This document shows positions 9,086 to 17,338 of a stretch of DNA of 64,000 nt, piece by piece (the stretch's first letter is position 1; each line of letters starts with the position of its first letter). Origin of the DNA: Rhizobium sp. NXC24 (GTDB lineage Bacteria; Pseudomonadota; Alphaproteobacteria; Rhizobiales; Rhizobiaceae); contig NZ_CP024314.1 of NCBI RefSeq assembly GCF_002944315.1, positions 2,315,651 through 2,379,650 of the forward strand, given 5' to 3'. The notes beneath the pieces were generated by a model. It ran no database searches, had not been told where the DNA came from, and saw only the letters and a program-made list of their open reading frames with translations. The translations under genes and the position numbers were made by a program.

Positions 9086-10024
9086 TCAAACCTCATCCAG
9101 AGCCAGAAAGGCTTGCGCATTCCCAAATGTCAGGCGCTCGCGCAAACCTGTATCTGCGAACGCTTCCTCGATGCGAGTAACAGGCTCGTTCTCGCGGAAA
9201 TTAAAGGGATAGTCGGTGCCGAGCAGCACGCGCTCCTCGCCGAAAATAGAAACCAAGCGGCGCAGCATGTCCGCATCGAAGACCAGCGAGTCCACGTAGA
9301 GCCGCCGTACCTGCTCCGCGGGCCTCTCCGGCATGGTCTCATTGAGGGCCGGGAAAGCCGAATAACCTTGCTCCAGCCGCGGCAGCAGCGAAGCGAACGT
9401 GCCACCGCCATGACTGAAGGCGATCCGCAGTTTCGGGAATTTCCGAAGTAGCCCGCCGGTAATCACGGATGCGGCTGCCAATCCGACATCGGTCGGGTAG
9501 CCGAGCACCTGCTGAAGCGGAGCCGGCCCAAACAGCCTGTCCATACCGGTCGGACGCACCGCATGTACGAACACGGCGGCGCCAAACTTCTCGGCTTCCG
9601 CAAAGAACGGATGAAAACGCGGATCGCCGATCGTGACACCATTGATGTTGCTGCCGATCTCGACACCGCGAAAGCCGAGTTCGCCGACGATGCGATGCAA
9701 TTCGAGGATGGCAAGATCGATATCCTGAAGGGGAACACCCCCAAGTCCGACGAAGCGCCCCTCTCCTTCGGTAACAATCGCGGCGATCGAATCATTGACG
9801 TGTCGGACCAGGTCGCAGGCAGCGCTTGTTTCGATCCAGTAGCCGAAGAGTTCCGGCATGGGCGAAAGTGCCTGAATCCGAACGCCGGTCCTGTCCATCT
9901 CCTCCAGCCGTCTTTCAGCAACCCAGCAGGCATCGCTGACCGTGCGGTATGGCTTGTCATCGATGCCACGGCAGGTGCAGCCGTTCGAAAAGGCGCCCGG
10001 CGCTCCCTTTTCCGCTCCGCTCAT
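9086..10024 (-). CDS. ACMSD-like amidohydrolase (amidohydrolase_2) lacking the HxH motif
   Basis: The ATG at 10024 has an excellent site (AGGGAGGATCCA) and a stop codon lies in frame 8 codons before the first alternative start, so the N-terminus is fixed at 312 residues. From residue 30 the protein follows 2-amino-3-carboxymuconate semialdehyde decarboxylase closely: DACWVAERRLEEMDRTGVRIQ, GGVPLQDIDLA, metal His in VFVHAV, metal His in AFSHGGGTF and Asp in LGTDYPF. The usual first strand with the HxH zinc ligands is absent; the region instead reads SNGCTCRG. It is the promoter-proximal gene of the cluster and could decarboxylate a ring-cleavage or benzoate-type acid, if active. Confidence 0.83.
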   Translation of the reverse strand: MSGAEKGAPGAFSNGCTCRGIDDKPYRTVSDACWVAERRLEEMDRTGVRIQALSPMPELFGYWIETSAACDLVRHVNDSIAAIVTEGEGRFVGLGGVPLQDIDLAILELHRIVGELGFRGVEIGSNINGVTIGDPRFHPFFAEAEKFGAAVFVHAVRPTGMDRLFGPAPLQQVLGYPTDVGLAAASVITGGLLRKFPKLRIAFSHGGGTFASLLPRLEQGYSAFPALNETMPERPAEQVRRLYVDSLVFDADMLRRLVSIFGEERVLLGTDYPFNFRENEPVTRIEEAFADTGLRERLTFGNAQAFLALDEV

Positions 10025-10148
10025 TGGATCCTCCCTCATCAGCACCCCTCATAATGTATAAACTTTTCTGCGTAAAGCAAAAATTTATAAATTTCGCGCG
10101 GACGCTTCATCGTGTATATAAAAAGCGATTTGCAAGCCAGAGAGCACC
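10025..10148. promoter_or_regulatory. Divergent promoter region between aromatic operon and GntR gene
   Basis: The 124-bp divergent interval is markedly AT-rich (GTATAAAC, ATTTATAAATTT and GTATATAAA elements) against GC-rich surroundings. It must carry promoters for both the minus-strand catabolic operon and the plus-strand FCD-type regulator, which probably binds here. I cannot assign a single operator with confidence. Confidence 0.55.
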
Positions 10149-10874
10149 ATGAACGTCAACCTGCTGAAGAAAGGGGCCGAAAGCCCCGCGACATTGGCAA
10201 CCAGCATCTATGAGCGGCTGAAGGCCGACATCCTCTCAACGCGACTGGAGCCCGGCCGGAAGCTGCAATTGCGCTTTCTGATCGAGCATTACGATGCCGG
10301 CCAGACGCCATTGCGCGAGGCACTGAACCGCCTGACGACGGAGGATCTCGTCATTGGAAAGGAACAGCGCGGCTTCTTCGTGAAACCGATCAGTCTGGAT
10401 GAATTACACGAACTGACGAAAACGCGTTGCTGGGTGGAGGGGCTGGCGCTGCGCGAATCCATGGCGAACGCAACGCCCGAGTGGGAGGAGGCGCTTCTGG
10501 TGGCGCATCACCGGCTGGAGCGCACTCCGCGCTCGCTCAATCCGGACCATTTTGAAGACAATCCGGAATGGGAAAGGTTCCATCGCGCCTTTCATGCGCT
10601 TCTCATTGGCGGCTGCGGATCGAAGCCTCTGATCGGCTTTTGCGAACAGCTTGCTGACCGGCTTTACCGCTATCGAGCCCTTTCAATTCGCAAGGCCTTT
10701 CGGGTCCGCAAGGTCAGCGACGAGCATGCTCGTATCCTGAAAGCCGTGCTTGATCGAGATACCGCTGAAGCTGAGCGGCTATTGCAGCAACATTATGAGA
10801 AGACGGCAGAGATCATCCGCGTTGATCTTGAAGCCGAAACAGTCAGCCCTGACCCGCGAGGCAGAGTAGCCTGA
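10149..10874 (+). CDS. GntR-family regulator, FCD (FadR) subgroup
   Basis: The 241-residue protein has an N-terminal winged helix-turn-helix (SIYERLKADILSTRLEPGRKL and TPLREALNRLTTEDLV, residues about 18-75) and a C-terminal all-helical FCD ligand domain (LHELTKTRCWVEGLALRESM; later HARILKAVLDRDTAEAERLLQQHY). FCD regulators usually repress a neighbouring catabolic operon and release DNA on binding an organic acid. Divergent placement 124 bp from the aromatic cluster makes that cluster the likely target. Start ATG has AGAG upstream. Confidence 0.92.
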   Translation: MNVNLLKKGAESPATLATSIYERLKADILSTRLEPGRKLQLRFLIEHYDAGQTPLREALNRLTTEDLVIGKEQRGFFVKPISLDELHELTKTRCWVEGLALRESMANATPEWEEALLVAHHRLERTPRSLNPDHFEDNPEWERFHRAFHALLIGGCGSKPLIGFCEQLADRLYRYRALSIRKAFRVRKVSDEHARILKAVLDRDTAEAERLLQQHYEKTAEIIRVDLEAETVSPDPRGRVA

Positions 10875-10925
10875 TCCCGTCATGAAAGAGCTCGGCAGGT
10901 AACGGGATAACAAAACCGGGCTCTT
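10872..10925 (+). terminator. Possible terminator after GntR gene (two overlapping hairpins)
   Basis: ATCCCGT (10874-10880) pairs with ACGGGAT (10902-10908), and AGAGCTCGG (10887-10895) pairs with CCGGGCTCT (10916-10924) with one mismatch. The stems overlap and are mutually exclusive. There is no clean T-run, so termination is a guess. Confidence 0.35.
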
Positions 10926-10956
10926 GAAGGGTACCCGAACCGACGGCCTTCTCGTC

Positions 10957-11325
10957 TCAATGCTGGCTGTCAAAGCTTCGTGAATTCAACACGGTATCAG
11001 CATAAAATCCTGCCCCATGGGCTGCCCGGGCCAGCGTAATCAGTGCCCTTGCTCGCTCGGCCACGGACTTGCCCTTGAGGTTCGTCCATCCATATTCCGT
11101 GACGACGATATGCATGTCGTTGCGCGATGTAGTCACCGGCCCGGTCAGTGCCGGAACAATGCGCGAGAGCGGGCCAGGTTTTTGCCGTCATAGGCGCCAT
11201 CGGTGGACGGCAATTGTGTGAGGTGCTTCGCCGTTGTATTCTGTAGGGTGACAAGTGCGTAGCGTGCTCGATTGATAGCCGAGCCGAAGTCCGATCGCGT
11301 TTCAACCCGTGAATAAGTAGCCGCG
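10957..11325 (-). pseudogene. 3' remnant of an acetyl-CoA hydrolase/CoA-transferase family gene
   Basis: On the minus strand this stretch reads as the C-terminal end of an acetyl-CoA hydrolase/transferase: RSDFGSAINRARYALVTLQNTT, then LPSTDGAYDG, then after a one-base frame change SRIVPALTGPVTTSRND and the family hallmark VVTEYGWTNLKGKSVAERAR, ending with a stop at 10957. The join of the two frames is near 11165. Only about 120 of the roughly 450-600 residues remain; the rest is replaced by nuoH starting at 11329. It accounts for the whole 454-bp interval between the GntR gene and nuoH, apart from the first 80 bases. Confidence 0.75.
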
Positions 11326-11328
11326 GAT

Positions 11329-12315
11329 ATGGAACTTATTGTCGCCCTTGGCCTGATCATCTTCAAGGTCGCGTTTCTGATTGCGATCCTTTTACTGCTG
11401 CCCTTGCCGCTGACCTGGCTGGAACGCAAGATTGCCGGGCACATGCAGCAGCGGATGGGCCCGATGCGCGTGGGGTGGCACGGGCTGCTGCAGCCGATGG
11501 CGGATGGGATCAAGCTCTTCACCAAAGAGGACCATATCCCTGCCGAGGCCGATCGCTTCCTGTTCAAACTGGCGCCAATACTGGCACTTGTCCCACCCTT
11601 TGTGGTGTTCGTCGCGATCCCGTTCGGCGAAACCGTCTCGGTTCTCGGCACCAAGATCACGCTCTACGTCTCCAACATGAATGTGGCGATCCTGTTCGTA
11701 TTCGCGGTGATCGGGATCGAGGTCTATGGCGTCATCTTCGGCGGCTGGGCCGCCAACAGCAAATATGCTGTCCTCGGCAGTCTCAGGACGTGCGCGCAGA
11801 TGATCAGCTATGAGATCCCGATGGGGTTCTCGGTCATCGGCGTGGTGATGCTGGCGCAATCCATGAGTCTCCTTGAGATCGTGCGAGCGCAAGCCGATGT
11901 TTGGAACATCGTCTATCAACCGATCGGCTTCTTCGTGTTCTTCGTCGCCGGCCTGGCCGAAGCGCAGCGCATTCCCTTCGATTTGGCGGAAGCGGAAGGC
12001 GATCTAGGGGCCGGGTTCCATACCGAATACAGCGGCATCCGCTTTGCGTTCTTCATGGTCAGCGAATATGCCATCGTCTTGCTGGTGTCCGTCCTGGTGG
12101 TGATCCTATTCTTGGGCGGCTGGAACGGCATATTACTCCCCTTGCCGCCACTCCTCTGGTTTCTGCTCAAGGTCGCGTTCGTCGTCTATTTGTTTATGTG
12201 GTTCCGCTTCACTTTCCCCCGTTACCGCTATGATCAACTGATGGCGATCGGATGGAAAGTCTTGCTTCCTCTGTCGATCGCGAACATAATCATAAGTGGT
12301 ATCGCTTTCTTTTAG
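11329..12315 (+). CDS. nuoH: NuoH, complex I membrane subunit (quinone-site heel)
   Basis: The 328-residue, eight-helix membrane protein joins the peripheral arm to the pumping arm and forms much of the quinone channel. The conserved loops are present: LTWLERKIAGHMQQRMGPMRVGWHGLLQPMADGIKLFTKED, and the acidic loop FDLAEAEGDLGAGFHTEYSGIRFAFF. The ribosome site is weak. It is separated from the other membrane-arm genes: nuoJ to nuoG run on the opposite strand and converge on nuoH-nuoI-CBS. The start directly abuts the CoA-transferase remnant, so its promoter must lie inside that remnant. Confidence 0.96.
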   Translation: MELIVALGLIIFKVAFLIAILLLLPLPLTWLERKIAGHMQQRMGPMRVGWHGLLQPMADGIKLFTKEDHIPAEADRFLFKLAPILALVPPFVVFVAIPFGETVSVLGTKITLYVSNMNVAILFVFAVIGIEVYGVIFGGWAANSKYAVLGSLRTCAQMISYEIPMGFSVIGVVMLAQSMSLLEIVRAQADVWNIVYQPIGFFVFFVAGLAEAQRIPFDLAEAEGDLGAGFHTEYSGIRFAFFMVSEYAIVLLVSVLVVILFLGGWNGILLPLPPLLWFLLKVAFVVYLFMWFRFTFPRYRYDQLMAIGWKVLLPLSIANIIISGIAFF

Positions 12316-12345
12316 GGGCCACGGCGGCTCCGCAGCGAGGCGACA

Positions 12346-12912
12346 ATGTCGCGCGCACAGGACAGACTTGGAACATGGATCGGCTGGGCATTCTTCGCCG
12401 ATCTGGCGGGCGGCTTGGCTTTGACCTTCGGCTACATGTTCTCCAGATCCGTAACCATGCAATATCCTGACAAGGAAAAATGGCTGCCCTACTCGCGTTA
12501 TCGTGGGCACCACTTCCTGACGCGCGACGACGAGGGTGAGATCAAATGCGTGGCCTGCGAACTCTGCGCCCGGATTTGTCCCTGCGACTGCATCGAAGTC
12601 GTCCCCTACGAGGATGCGAAGGGCAATCGGCACCCGGCAAAATTCGAGATCGACACGGCCCGGTGCCTGTTTTGCGGGCTTTGCGAGGATGCCTGCCCCG
12701 CGGATGCGATCGCGCTTGGCCAGCAGTACGAATTCTCTAGTTTTTCCTCCCGTGACCTGGTGATCGGACGCGAGGATCTGCTCGGCAAGCCGGGCAAGGC
12801 GACAACCGGCGGCGGCGTGGTCGCTGCGCGCCTGAACGCCGGACAGGACGTTCGGGTCGAGACGAACGATCCGCAGGGTTACAACTGGTGGCGAAATATC
12901 CGGCGAACATGA
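12346..12912 (+). CDS. nuoI: NuoI, complex I 2x[4Fe-4S] subunit
   Basis: The 188-residue ferredoxin-type subunit carries clusters N6a and N6b that pass electrons from NuoG to NuoB. Both motifs are intact: CVACELCARICPCDC and CLFCGLCEDACPADA. The short N-terminal hydrophobic stretch and the YRGHHFLTRDDEGEIKC lead-in are typical. The C-terminal tail beyond the second cluster is somewhat long. It follows nuoH by 30 bp with a GAGG ribosome site and is clearly co-transcribed. Confidence 0.95.
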   Translation: MSRAQDRLGTWIGWAFFADLAGGLALTFGYMFSRSVTMQYPDKEKWLPYSRYRGHHFLTRDDEGEIKCVACELCARICPCDCIEVVPYEDAKGNRHPAKFEIDTARCLFCGLCEDACPADAIALGQQYEFSSFSSRDLVIGREDLLGKPGKATTGGGVVAARLNAGQDVRVETNDPQGYNWWRNIRRT

Positions 12913-12955
12913 GCGCGCCCGCGGGCAAGCCGGAGCGCGCAGACAGGAGGCTCAG

Positions 12956-13396
12956 ATGCTTGTTTGCCAAATCTTGAAAACCAAATCGCCCGAGCTCATC
13001 TCGATCAGGCCAGATCGGCCCATGTTGGAGGTCCTGCGATTGTTTAGGGAAAACAACATCGGCTTCGTGGTCGTCGGCCGCAAACCGGGGGAATGCCTGG
13101 GTACGCTGTCGGAGCGGGACTGCTGCAATGCGGTGGCTGAATACGGAACCGAGGCTCCGATGATGCGGGTTGCCGACATCATGAACCGCAGGGTGGCGAC
13201 CTGTTCGACACAGGATTTGCTGCCCTTTGTGATGGCGCTTATGACCAAACGACGCACGCGCCATGTGTTGGTCATGGAGGGCGGCAGCCCTGTCGGGGTG
13301 GTGAGCATCGGCGACGTGGTCAAGCACCGGCTCGATGAATCGCTGCGCAACGAGCAGGCACTGCATGATTATATTGCCGGAACCGGTTATCACTGA
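12956..13396 (+). CDS. Two-CBS-domain protein co-transcribed with nuoHI
   Basis: The 146-residue soluble protein consists of tandem CBS domains (about residues 8-62 and 76-133, e.g. NIGFVVVGRKPGECLGTLSERD and RRTRHVLVMEGGSPVGVVSIGDVVKHRL). Such pairs bind adenine nucleotides or NAD(H) and regulate a partner. An AGGAGG site 6 bases before the ATG predicts strong translation. Its position 43 bp behind nuoI suggests it senses energy state for this complex I, but that role is inferred. No catalytic domain is attached. Confidence 0.88.
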   Translation: MLVCQILKTKSPELISIRPDRPMLEVLRLFRENNIGFVVVGRKPGECLGTLSERDCCNAVAEYGTEAPMMRVADIMNRRVATCSTQDLLPFVMALMTKRRTRHVLVMEGGSPVGVVSIGDVVKHRLDESLRNEQALHDYIAGTGYH

Positions 13397-13399
13397 TGA

Positions 13400-13436
13400 T
13401 GCCGGCCTGATATAGAGACGCGGGACCAGGCTGGCA
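13400..13436. terminator. Possible bidirectional terminator between CBS gene and nuoG
   Basis: TGCCGGCCTG (13400-13409) and CAGGCTGGCA (13427-13436) form a 10-bp stem with one mismatch and a 17-base loop in the 50-bp gap between convergent genes. No T-run is present. Confidence 0.4.
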
Positions 13437-13446
13437 GTAGGAGCCC

Positions 13447-16038
13447 TCAGCGCAAGCTATTGGATTTTGCGTCTCCGTCGACGACCGTGGGAATCGCGAA
13501 GGTCGCGTACGCCTTTCGAACGTCGACGGGGCATGGATATTCGCCCCGCCGCATCAATGCGTTGAGGCGCAGAGCTCTGTAGTTTTCGGGAATGAATACG
13601 AGCCCTTCGGGAAAGCGCCTGTTGACCTTGAGCTTCGCCGTCAACTCGCCCCGAGCAGATCGCACGGTGACCTGATCAAGATCCGAAAGGCCGAGTTGAG
13701 CGGCATCCTGCGCGCTCATCTCGACATAAGGGTCATCTGCGACCGTATTCAGGATTTCCGAGCGCTCGGAGAGATACCCGTTGTGGAATAGGCAGTCTCC
13801 GGTGATGAGCATGAGCCGGTCGGCTGCTTTCGGCGCCGGTGGTGACGCGAAGAACTCGCCGGCCGGTATTGCGGGGACTGCCTTGGTGAATGCGCCATCG
13901 GCGCCAAGCCCCGCCTGTGTCAGCCCCTGATAGGCGGGAACCAATTGGGTAATCTCGGCAAAAATTTCGCCTTGTATCGATGGCCGCAAAGCTTGGTTGC
14001 GAAGCGCCGCGACGAAGTCGAAGATCGCCAGATTGCCTCGCGCCTCGAAGGCGGGTTCGCGAAATTTGCGGACCGTTTGAGTCCGGCCTTCATTATTGGT
14101 GAAGGTGCCGGTTTCTTCGCCGTAACCTGCCGCGGGTAGGACGACCTCGGCAAGACCCGCGGTATCCGTAAGGAAAGTGTCCTGCACGATCAGCAGATCG
14201 GCGGCGCCAAGCGCCCGGGTCACGAAATCCCTGTCGGGATAAGCGATCAGAGGATCGGCTCCGGCTATGTAAAGTGCGCCCATCTCCCCACTGACGCAGA
14301 GCTCCAACATGGCGTCGAGACCCGCGCCGGATTCAGACGGGATTTCGGTACCCCAGCTCCGTGCGAGTGTGGCTCGCGCCGCGTCATCATGGATCGCCTG
14401 CAACCCCGGCAGAGCCGCCGGCAAAACCCCCATATCCCAGGCGCCCATCTGGTTGGCGCGGTCGAAGAGGAACTGCATTGCAGGGTTCTTGCCGAGCAGG
14501 CGGAGAACCCGCAGCAGGTTGTTGAGCTGTTGCAACGTCGCCCGCGCTTCGGGTGATCTCAGCAGCTCAATGCTGACGAGCACGCTGACGCTGCCGCCGT
14601 TATTGAGGGCTTCGACGAGGTGATCCGGCCGGTCATTGCCGGTACTCGCCGCCGATCTACCAATTTTTGCGCTGATGTCGGCCAAAGCGTCACGCTGCAA
14701 AGTCTGGTCGGCCGCTGCCAAGAGCCCGGTTACTACCGCCGCGAGGCTCGCCGGTTCTCCACCTGGGGAAACGCGAACGACCACCCGGGCATCGGCATCC
14801 AGACGGGATGGCCGCGCCGAAAGCATCAGCAATGCGGTATGTCGCCGCCGGGCGCCGTCCCGCAGCAGGTATTCGGTAACCGGGTTCTCTTCGGTGACGT
14901 TGCCGCCAACGATCAGCACGCAGTCATTGCCGATCATTTCCTCGAGCGGTGCGCGGCTGTAGAAGCTTGCCGCCAACGGGCCGAGTATATCGAAGGGCGT
15001 GGACCAGCGCGTCGAACAGTCAATGTTGTTGGTCCGGAACACCGTCCGCATCAGCTTCTGGAACTGATACAGCACTTCATTCGGCAAACGCGGCGAGGCC
15101 AGCCCGCTGGCAGCCTTACTCTTGACGTCCGACAACCGCCGGCGCAGATAGTCCCCTGCTTCGTCCCAGGAAACCGGGACCAGGGCGCCATCGCGACGGA
15201 TCATCGGCCGCTTGATCCGGTCTCTGCTCGAGACGAAATCCAGACCGAAGCGTCCTCGCACGCAGAGCGTTTCGCGGTTGAGCCCCTGATCCCACTTCGA
15301 GCGCACCCGCATGAACTCGCCCTTGCGCGTGCCCACCGTTAGCTGGCAACCGGTGCCGCAATGCGGGCAGACAGTATCGGTTTCAACCAGATCCCAGGGC
15401 CGCGCCTTATAGCGATAGGGGAAGCTCATCAGCGCGCCGACCGGGCAGACCTCGATGCAATTGCCGCACTGATCGCAACTCGCGAGGCTACCCTCGAAAC
15501 CGGTGACGGCGGTATCCATGCCTTTTTCGACGGTTCCGAGCGCGACCGCGCCGACGACCTCCTCACACATCCGGACGCAGCGCTGGCACTGGATGCAGCG
15601 GTTGACGTTCATGATGATCACGGGGCTGAGGCGGATGTCCTTGGAGTGGAACACACGCTTTTCATCGCGGAATCCACTTTCACGGGGCCCGTAGGCCATC
15701 ACCATGTTCTGAAGCTCGCATTCGCCGCCCTTGTCGCAGATCGGGCAATCGAGAGGGTGGTTGGCGAGCAGCATGTCGAGCATCGAAGAGCGCGTTTCCT
15801 CAATGAGCGGCGTGGTCGTCCGTACCACCATGCCGTCGGTGACCGCGGTGGCGCAGGACGGCTGCAGCCGCCGCAGCCCCTCGATCTCCACCAGACACAT
15901 GCGGCAGGAGGCCAGCGCCGGCAGGCGCTTCAGATAGCAGAAGGTCGGGATATCGATGCCCAAACGCTGGGCGGCCTGCAGCACGGTCGAGCCAGCCTCA
16001 ACTTCCAGCGTTTGTGTGTCGATCGTAATGCTAACCAT
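13447..16038 (-). CDS. nuoG: NuoG, complex I large iron-sulfur subunit
   Basis: The start at 16038 (MVSITIDTQTLEVEAG, with GAGGAAG upstream) gives 863 residues; 16 further codons are open upstream. An N-terminal [2Fe-2S] domain is followed by the HPLDCPICDKGGECELQN box, two [4Fe-4S] sets (CIQCQRCVRMCE and CDQCGNCIEVCP), then the extra N7-type set CPHCGTGC with a distal Cys in TLCVRGRFG, and a molybdopterin-oxidoreductase fold. The large size and N7 motif resemble E. coli-type and formate-dehydrogenase-like NuoG, unlike the shorter mitochondrial-type NuoG common on alphaproteobacterial chromosomes. It is the last gene of the minus-strand nuo operon. Confidence 0.95.
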   Translation of the reverse strand: MVSITIDTQTLEVEAGSTVLQAAQRLGIDIPTFCYLKRLPALASCRMCLVEIEGLRRLQPSCATAVTDGMVVRTTTPLIEETRSSMLDMLLANHPLDCPICDKGGECELQNMVMAYGPRESGFRDEKRVFHSKDIRLSPVIIMNVNRCIQCQRCVRMCEEVVGAVALGTVEKGMDTAVTGFEGSLASCDQCGNCIEVCPVGALMSFPYRYKARPWDLVETDTVCPHCGTGCQLTVGTRKGEFMRVRSKWDQGLNRETLCVRGRFGLDFVSSRDRIKRPMIRRDGALVPVSWDEAGDYLRRRLSDVKSKAASGLASPRLPNEVLYQFQKLMRTVFRTNNIDCSTRWSTPFDILGPLAASFYSRAPLEEMIGNDCVLIVGGNVTEENPVTEYLLRDGARRRHTALLMLSARPSRLDADARVVVRVSPGGEPASLAAVVTGLLAAADQTLQRDALADISAKIGRSAASTGNDRPDHLVEALNNGGSVSVLVSIELLRSPEARATLQQLNNLLRVLRLLGKNPAMQFLFDRANQMGAWDMGVLPAALPGLQAIHDDAARATLARSWGTEIPSESGAGLDAMLELCVSGEMGALYIAGADPLIAYPDRDFVTRALGAADLLIVQDTFLTDTAGLAEVVLPAAGYGEETGTFTNNEGRTQTVRKFREPAFEARGNLAIFDFVAALRNQALRPSIQGEIFAEITQLVPAYQGLTQAGLGADGAFTKAVPAIPAGEFFASPPAPKAADRLMLITGDCLFHNGYLSERSEILNTVADDPYVEMSAQDAAQLGLSDLDQVTVRSARGELTAKLKVNRRFPEGLVFIPENYRALRLNALMRRGEYPCPVDVRKAYATFAIPTVVDGDAKSNSLR

Positions 16039-16070
16039 GGCTTCCTCACGCGTCTCACCCAACGCTCTGC

Positions 16071-17336
16071 TCAGTGAAACGGACACCTCCGCTCCTCTAT
16101 ATGGGCGACGAATTCAGGCTCGAAATGCTGCAGCGCCGCCCTCAGCCCCATGGCCGCGCCGTCGCCGAGCGCACAGAACGTATTGCCGAAAATGCCCTTG
16201 CAGAGTGCCTTTAACTGTTCCAGGTCGCCCGGTGCGCCCTCCCCGGCCTCAAGCCGGCGCAGCACCTTCACCACCCAGTTCAGCCCCTCGCGGCAAGGGG
16301 TACACTTGCCGCAGGACTCATGGTGGAAGAACTCGATGATCCTGGTGGCGACCTTGACCACGCAGGTCGAGTCGTCGATCACGATCACCCCGGCCGAGCC
16401 TAGCATCGAGCCGACAGCCGCCAGCGAGTCAAAGTCCATTCCAACGTCCAGACCCCTTTCCGGGATCAGCGGCGCAGAAACGCCGCCGGGGATCACCGCC
16501 TTAATCTTGCGCCCGGGCAGCGCGCCACCGGCGTGCTCCTCGACCAGTTCGCGAAGCGGGATGCCCATCGGCAACTCGAAGAGGCCGGGTTTGCGCACCT
16601 GTCCGCTGAGGCAATAGAGCTTCGGGCCGGGGCTCTTCTCCGGGCCGATGCTGCGGAACCAATCAGGCCCTCGCATAACAATGTGCGGCACGCAAACCAG
16701 CGTCTCGACATTGTTGATAACGGTCGGGCTGGCATAGAGCCCGGCCACAGCGGGAAATGGCGGTTTCAGTCGCGGCTGAGCCCGCTTGCCCTCGAGCGAC
16801 TCGAGCATCGCAGTCTCCTCGCCGCAGATATAAGCGCCTGCGCCGCCGTGAATGTGTACGGTGAAATTGAAGTCCGACCCCAGAATGCCCCTTCCGAGAT
16901 AATGCTTTTCATGAGCCTCGGCGATCGCCTGCTCCAGGCGCCGTATCGCCGTTACATATTCTCCGCGAACATAAACATAGGCGATCTCGGCTCCAATTGC
17001 GTAAGCGCTAATTGCCAGCCCCTCGATGAGCTGATGCGGGTCACGCTCCATGATGATCCGGTCCTTGAAGGTACCCGGTTCGCCTTCATCGGCGTTGCAG
17101 CACAGATATTTCGGCTTATCGGCCCGCTTCGGCACGAAGCTCCATTTCATGCCCGTAGGGAATCCTGCACCGCCGCGACCACGCAGGTTGGACTTCTTGA
17201 CGAGTTCGACGATCTCGTCGGGCGCGGACTCGCGCAGCACCTTTGCCAGCGCCTGGTAGCCACCGCCAGCCTCGTAGGTCGAGAGCAAATGGCCTTCGGG
17301 CATTCCGACATTTTTGAGTAGAACCTGCTCGAACAT
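16071..17336 (-). CDS. nuoF: NuoF, NADH-binding flavoprotein subunit of complex I
   Basis: The 421-residue subunit binds NADH, FMN and the N3 [4Fe-4S] cluster. Seen are GRGGAGFPTGMKWSFVP (NADH site), the FMN segment CNADEGEPGTFKDRIIMERDPH, YICGEETAMLESLEG, and the cluster ligands CGKCTPCREG plus a distal Cys. Length is that of the family. It is 2 bp downstream of nuoE and 32 bp upstream of nuoG. NADH-specific input is therefore intact, so this is a true NADH:quinone oxidoreductase and not an F420H2- or ferredoxin-type complex. Confidence 0.96.
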   Translation of the reverse strand: MFEQVLLKNVGMPEGHLLSTYEAGGGYQALAKVLRESAPDEIVELVKKSNLRGRGGAGFPTGMKWSFVPKRADKPKYLCCNADEGEPGTFKDRIIMERDPHQLIEGLAISAYAIGAEIAYVYVRGEYVTAIRRLEQAIAEAHEKHYLGRGILGSDFNFTVHIHGGAGAYICGEETAMLESLEGKRAQPRLKPPFPAVAGLYASPTVINNVETLVCVPHIVMRGPDWFRSIGPEKSPGPKLYCLSGQVRKPGLFELPMGIPLRELVEEHAGGALPGRKIKAVIPGGVSAPLIPERGLDVGMDFDSLAAVGSMLGSAGVIVIDDSTCVVKVATRIIEFFHHESCGKCTPCREGLNWVVKVLRRLEAGEGAPGDLEQLKALCKGIFGNTFCALGDGAAMGLRAALQHFEPEFVAHIEERRCPFH

Positions 17337-17338
17337 GG

